Below, one piece after another: positions 58,842-64,000 of a stretch of DNA of 64,000 nt. Origin of the DNA: Palaemon carinicauda. Its lineage: Eukaryota; Arthropoda; Malacostraca; Decapoda; Palaemonidae. Each line of letters starts with the position of its first letter. The first letter of the stretch is position 1. A program made the position numbers and the translations under genes. The DNA is taken from assembly GCF_036898095.1 (NCBI RefSeq), contig NC_090750.1, forward strand, positions 95,060,546 to 95,124,545. Reading direction: 5' to 3'. The notes under the pieces are model-generated. The model saw only the letters and a program-made list of their open reading frames with translations. It ran no database searches and had not been told where the DNA came from.

Positions 58842-61372
58842 ATGGCTGACCCTTCTCCTGTATATCGCAAATGTGCGAAAGATGGTAACAAACGTCTTCC
58901 GAAAGCCTCTATCGACCCTCATACTGTTTGTGCTAATTGCCGGGGTAAATCCTGCCAATTAGGAGATCGGTGTGAGGAGTGTGTGGTTTTATCAGAATTC
59001 GAGTGGTTAGAGTATGAAAAGTATACTCGTAAGCTCGAAAGAGATAGGGTGAGGAGAAGCTCATCTAGATCTTTAGAATTTTCCTCCTCCCATGCCCCTG
59101 AACCTAATCCTTCCCCTGTAGTGGTAGTTTCTGAACCCCCTATTAGCACTCATGAACCTTCAATGCGCGATATGTTTTTAGCTATTCAAGCATTAGGTGA
59201 GAAGGTTGAAACCGTAGCCTCGGACAGGAACCAGCTTATGTCCGATGTTAAGCTGTTAGAAATCAAAGTGGTAAAGTGGAAAGTGCGCAAAATGTGTTTA
59301 ATGTTGCGACCGAGGGTTTTTCTGTTCGTGCTTGTCGCTCCCCTAGTCCGAGACCTCTTTCAGGCTCCCCTGCACCAGGGAGAAGGAATGTCGTAGGACT
59401 TAAGGGAGCGAGAGGTGTAAACCGACGTACAGACGTTCCCTCTAAGGTATCAGACGTTTCTCATCAAGAACGTCCTTAACATAAGACGGGGGAGACTAAG
59501 TTCTCCTCGTCTTCCGACGATTTGCCGCATAAGAAACCTTGGCGTAAGGTTTCTAGACCCTTAAAGCGCAAATCAGTCCCTTCAGGACAGGTCCAGCGTC
59601 CTGGCTGTAGCCATTGGGGCAGCTCTGGCCACTTTCAGTCATCGGATGGCTGTTCGCCTGTTAAGCGAAAGCGTGACACGGAGTCCGAGGGTCTCGTTAG
59701 GTGCGATGATTTGCATGCACAGATGTTGCCGACGTCACGGCCCGTTCCGACTCCCGTTGACCCGCAGTGGATTGTCCTGCATGACATGCAGTCTAAACTT
59801 TCATCTTTAAAGGAGGTTTACGAGCATGAGCAGGTTCGTAAAGATCATTTGCTTGCGGTTCGCCAGTCCGACAAGCGTGACTCTGGCCTTCAGCCGCCTA
59901 AACGAGTGTTTTCTCGTCCTTATGATGTTAGCGCTAACGATTTCAGTGCTGTTAAACGCGATTCTGATCGTGTTCCTCGTCATTCACGTCAGTCACGTGA
60001 CGTGGAACCTATTTTGCCGCAGACTCAAGGTGACGTTCAACAACTGTCGCCGCAGTCTCGAACTGACGTTCGTCGGCCGACTCCGTTGCCTCGACGTGAC
60101 GTTGAGCGTCTGTCACCGCAGTCGGGTATTGTTTTTCCTGCTCAGACCCTGCAGTCAATGCAGTCCCGACGTGATGTCGAAGGGCAGTCGACTCAAGCTG
60201 TTGTTGTTTGTCAGTCACAAGACTTTCAGTCTTTGCAGCCTCGGCGTGACGTCGTTACCTCAGCTGTTGCTGCGGCTCCATCGCATGTTGACATAGCCTG
60301 TCAAGCGTTGCCTCCTCGGCATGTCTCTCCGTATCGCGAGACTCGGCCGTTGTCGGATGAAGTTCCGTCGGATGAGGAAGTCGTTGATCCCCTTCCAACT
60401 GATGTTCCTTTGGGGACTCTTTCGGATGGAGAGGAGCCTAAGGTTGCTCAGCCCTCTCTTGATTTTAAGAAGATCATGCTAATTTTTAAGGACCTTTTCC
60501 CTGATCATTTTGTGTCTGCTGCTCCTCGTTCGCCCCCATCGGAGTTCACGCTGGGCCTAGCTTCTTCGACTCCGTCGTTGACAAAGTTAGTGCTCTCTCG
60601 CTCTTCTAAGAGAGCTTTGCGGTTATTGGGCGACTGGTTAATGACCAGGAGGAATTTGGGGAAGTCAGCTTTTGCTTTTCCCCCTTTCAAACTGGCTTCT
60701 CGTGCGAGCGTCTGGTATGACACGGGAGAAGTTCTCGGCTTGGGAGTGCCTGCCTCTGCCCAGGGAGACGACTCAAGCCTCGTAGACTCTCCCCGTCGTC
60801 TGGCCATGAGACGCTCGAAGGTTTGCTGGTCCTCTTCAGACCTAGATCATCTCCTCAAAGGGATTTATCGGGCCTTTGAGGTTTTCAACTTATTGGATTG
60901 GTCGCTGGGAGCCTTGAGTAGGAAGATCTCGTCAGCAGACCGTGATGTCTCTGTTCAAATTATGTCCTGCATGGACAAGGCTATTAGAGATGGCTCTAAT
61001 GAACTTGCTGCTACTTTCACGGCAGGGGTTCTTAAGAAGAGAGAGACTCTTTGTTCTTTCCTGTCTGCAGGCGTCACTCCTTGTCAAAGGTCAGAACTGC
61101 TCTTTGCGCCATTGTCTTCTGCCCTGTTCCCACAGCAGCTTATTAGAGATATCGCAGCGTCTTTTGTACAGAAGGACACTCATGATTTGATGGCCACGTC
61201 TGCTCGTAAGGCTGTACCTTCGTCCTCTTATGTCAACAGACCTAAATTTGATACTCCAGCGACAAGGTTTATCCCGCCTTTTCGTGGCAGAGCTCTCAGT
61301 AAGGGAGGATCTCGTGCTGATAGTAAGCGGGGTAAGAAGAGAGGATCTAAATCCTCCCATGGCAGAGTCTGA
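58842..61372 (+). pseudogene. Gag-like ORF1 of DIRS copy C, two breaks
   Basis: The start ATG (MADPSP) aligns with copy B. It has the Cys-rich N-terminus (CAKDGNKRLPKAS, CANCRGKSCQLG, CEEC), a Ser-rich linker, a central repeat region with DVE, SPQS and QSR phrases (about 59980-60260), and the conserved C-terminal half ending in a basic Arg/Gly/Ser tail. A frameshift near 59270 and a TAA at 59477-59479 (copy B reads TAC there) break it. The largest open piece, 59522-61372 (616 codons), is intact to the natural stop. Confidence 0.88.
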
Positions 61373-63284
61373 CTGCCTGTGTCCTCAGACAGCAGTAGGG
61401 GCCAGATTGACCAACTTCTGGCAGGCCTGGGAGAGAGGGTGTGGACCGGGAGTCTGTTTTGTTGCTAAAGGAGGGTTACAAAATCCCTTTTGTACGGAGA
61501 CCTCCTCTAGTAAATGATCCGATAGACACCTCTCCCAGGTATCGAGAGGAGTCGAAAGAGACAGGCATTACATCTGCAGGTGTCTCAGTTGTTAGAGAAG
61601 GGGGCGGTGGTGAAAGTCTCGGACCTTCAATCCCCAGGTTTTTACAACCGTCTCTTCCTAGTTCCAAAGCACACAGGAGGTTGGAGGCCAGTGCTGGATG
61701 TCAGTGCTCTCAACGTTTTTGTTGTCAAAACAAAGTTTACGATGGAGACCACCAAATCCGTTCTAGCAGCAGTCAGAGAGGGAGACTGGATGGTCTCTCT
61801 CGACTTGCAGGATGCGTACTTCCACATTCCGATACATCCAGACTCTCAACCTTATCTAAGGTTTGTATACAGGAATGTGGTGTACCAATTCCGAGCACTG
61901 TGCTTCGGCCTCAGCCATGCTCCTCTTGTTTTTACGAGGCTCATGAGAAATGTAGCAAAGTTCTTACATTTGTCGGGGATCAGAGCCTCCCTGTACCTGG
62001 ACGACTGGTTACTCAGAGCGTCGTCCCGTCATCGCTGTCTGCAGGACCTACAGTGGACTTTGGATCTTGCGAAGGAGTTGGGCCTCTTGGTGAACATAGA
62101 GAAGTCTCAGCTGACTCCCTCCCAAACGATTCTCTATTTGGGGATGGAGATACAGAGTCTAGCTTTTCGGGCTTTTCCGTCTGCCAACAGGGTCGAGCAG
62201 GCTTTGCTCAAAGTCCGTCTCGTGCTAGAGAAAGACCGTTGCTCTGTGAGAAGCTGGATGAGCCTCCTAGGGACGCTTTCATCCCTGGAACAGTTTATCT
62301 CTCTAGGGAGACTTCACCTACGCCCTCTCCAGTTCCACCTAGACTCCCATTGGAACAAGGAGAAAACTTTGGAGGCGGTCTCAATTCCGATCTCCGAACC
62401 AGTCAACACTTGCCTGGCCTGGTGGGACAGCAATATAAGACTTTGAGAAGGTCTGTCTCTGGCAGTCAAGAACCCAAACCATGTGTTATTTTATGACGCG
62501 TCGGATTTGGGTTGGGGGGCGACTCTGGACAGTCTGGAATGCTCGGGTCTTTGGACGGCAGACCAGAGGAGCCTTCACATCAACTGCAAGGAGCTGTTGG
62601 AAGTCCATTTGGCACTGACGAGTTTCGAGTCTGCTTCGAAACAAGGTGGTAGAAGTGAATGCAGACAATACCACAGCCTTGGCTTACATCTCCAAGCAAG
62701 GAGGCACTCACTCCCACGCTCTTTTCGTCATCGCAAGGGACCTCCTCATCTGGTCAAAAGATCGAAACATCTCGCTTTTGACGAGGTTCGTCCAAGGGAA
62801 GTTGAACGTCTTGGCGGACTGTCTCAGTCGAAGAGGTCAGGTGATCCCTACAGAGTGGACGCTCCACAAGGATGTGTGCAAGAGTCTTTGGATGACTTGG
62901 GGTCAACCCACCATCGATCTCTTTGCGACCTCGCTGACCAAAAGGCTCCCGACTTATTGCTCTCCAGTCCCAGATCCAGAGGCGGCCCACATAGATGCCT
63001 TTCTGTTGGACTGGTCTCACCTGGACGCTTACGCCTTTCCACCGTTCAAGATCCTCAACAAGGTGTTGCAGAAGTTCGCCTCTCACGAAGGGACCAGGTT
63101 GACGTTGGTTGCTCCCCTCTGGCCCGCGAGAGAGTGGTTCACAGAGGTACTTCTATGGCTGGTAGACGTTCCAAGGAGTCTGCCTTTGCGAATGGATCTC
63201 TTACGACAGCCTCACGTAAAGAGACTTCATCAAAGCCTCCCCGCGCTTCGTCTGACTGCCTTCAGACTATCGAAAGACTCTTAA
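61230..63284 (+). pseudogene. RT / RNase H / methyltransferase-like ORF2 of DIRS copy C, broken
   Basis: The frame is +1 to gag and starts within its end. RT is well preserved from 61580 to 62446: GFYNRLFLVPK, DLQDAYFHIPIHPDSQPY and the intact YLDDWLL (about 61998). RNase H keeps its first Asp (LFYDASDLGWG) and DNTTALAYISKQGGT; the methyltransferase-like part has TIDLFATSLTKRL and DAYAFPPFKI. Breaks: two frameshifts between 61430 and 61580, TGA at 62444-62446, a 2-base deletion near 62630 and TAA at 63282-63284, which removes the last 47 or so codons found in copy B. Confidence 0.9.
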
Positions 63285-64000
63285 GAGCTCGAGGATTTTC
63301 GAAGGAGGCAGCTAGAGCGATCGCGAGGGCTAGAAGATCCTCTACCATCAAGATCTACCAGTCGAAGTGGGAGGTATTTAGAGATTGGTGCGAGTCCTCC
63401 TCTATTTTCTCCTCCAGTACCTCTGTAGCGCAGATTGCGGATTTTCTCCTATACCTGAGAAACGGTCGCTCCCTCTCTGCATCCACCATTAAAGGCTACA
63501 GAAGCATGTTAGCTTCTGTTTTCAGGCATAGAGGCTTGGATCTTTCGAATAACAAAGATCTCCAAGACCTCCTTAAGTCTTTCGAGACCTCTAAGGAGCA
63601 TCGTATTTCAACTCCTGCTTGGAACTTGGACGTGGTCCTACAGTTCCTAATGTCAGACAGGTTTGAGCCTTTAAATTCAGCCTCCCTGAAGGATCTTACC
63701 CTCAAGACACTTTTCTTGGTTAGCTTGGCTTCGGCTAAAAGGGTCAGTGAGATCCATGCTTTTAGTAAGAACATCGGCTTCTCGACAAATAAAGCAATAT
63801 GTTCTCTTCAACTTGGTTTTTTGGCCAAGAATGAACTTCCGTCTCGTCCTTGGCCTAAATCTTTTGAAATACCTAGTCTTTCGGAGATCGTAGGTAATGA
63901 AGTTGAAAGAGTGCTGTGCCCCGTTAGAGCTCTTAAGTTTTACTTATCTAGAACTAAACCAATACGAGGTTGTTCTGAGGCTTTATGGTGCCCCGTTAAG
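63155..64000 (+). CDS. Tyrosine recombinase ORF3 of DIRS copy C, open to window end (partial)
   Basis: Start ATG (MAGRRSK) as in copy B. I read 282 consecutive codons without a stop to the last base of the window. Core-binding part: IKIYQSKWEVFRDWC and STIKGYRSMLASVFRHRG. The catalytic part has begun: Arg in SAKRVSEIH (about 63737) and Lys in FLAKNEL (about 63820). The HxxR and Tyr boxes would lie just past the edge. Where copy B has changes (SENHAF, and a stop later), copy C keeps SEIHAF. It is the best-preserved recombinase of this family in the window. Confidence 0.88.
   Translation, partial: MAGRRSKESAFANGSLTTASRKETSSKPPRASSDCLQTIERLLRARGFSKEAARAIARARRSSTIKIYQSKWEVFRDWCESSSIFSSSTSVAQIADFLLYLRNGRSLSASTIKGYRSMLASVFRHRGLDLSNNKDLQDLLKSFETSKEHRISTPAWNLDVVLQFLMSDRFEPLNSASLKDLTLKTLFLVSLASAKRVSEIHAFSKNIGFSTNKAICSLQLGFLAKNELPSRPWPKSFEIPSLSEIVGNEVERVLCPVRALKFYLSRTKPIRGCSEALWCPVK

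Larger units (their letters stand above)
58472..64000 (+). mobile_element. DIRS-like retrotransposon, copy C (runs off window)
   Basis: Same family as copy B, with the same left terminal repeat and ORF order. The window ends inside the recombinase, so the ICR and right repeat are not visible. Gag and RT carry frameshifts and stops, but the recombinase is open to the window edge. Confidence 0.94.

Overview
The window looks like gene-poor, repeat-swollen DNA from an invertebrate, most likely a decapod crustacean (shrimp, prawn or crayfish type). The grounds are indirect: several DIRS-type tyrosine-recombinase retrotransposons (a group known to be abundant in decapods), long GA tracts, an AT-rich satellite and an RTE-like LINE. 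No bacterial gene organisation, rRNA, tRNA or CRISPR is visible. I could not search databases, so the taxonomic call is inference.

Layout. 1-2205: non-coding DNA with a GA/poly-G tract, one candidate host exon (520-618) and an interspersed repeat rich in AGGTCA half-sites. 2206-8787: DIRS copy A, decayed. 8788-10239: non-coding. 10240-12942: minus-strand RTE-like LINE, 5'-truncated. 13714-38094: a satellite of about 94-bp monomers (roughly 230 copies by length), with higher-order duplications, interrupted by a 2.44-kb piggyBac-like non-autonomous transposon (25402-27841, TTAA duplication) and a 139-bp LINE tail. 38145-38467: compound GA minisatellite. 38777-45349: DIRS copy B. 45636-52436: a different DIRS lineage (D) that has lost reverse transcriptase and RNase H but keeps Gag and an open recombinase catalytic domain. 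About 53500-56425: a third, badly decayed DIRS lineage (E). 56682-56786: candidate start-codon exon of a host gene. 57026-58189: second 5'-truncated LINE copy with target-site duplication. 58472-64000: DIRS copy C, running off the window.

DIRS copies A, B and C share one plan: inverted terminal repeats, gag, then an RT/RNase H/methyltransferase-like frame at +1 to gag, then a tyrosine recombinase at -1 to RT, then an internal complementary region that repeats both element ends. The tyrosine recombinase of such elements is thought to insert a circular DNA intermediate, which would explain why no target duplications are seen. All three gag and RT frames are broken, so none looks autonomous, but copy C keeps a recombinase frame open for 282 codons to the window edge. 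Host coding content is limited to a few short exon-like segments with good splice signals, which suggests that the window lies mainly in introns or intergenic DNA.
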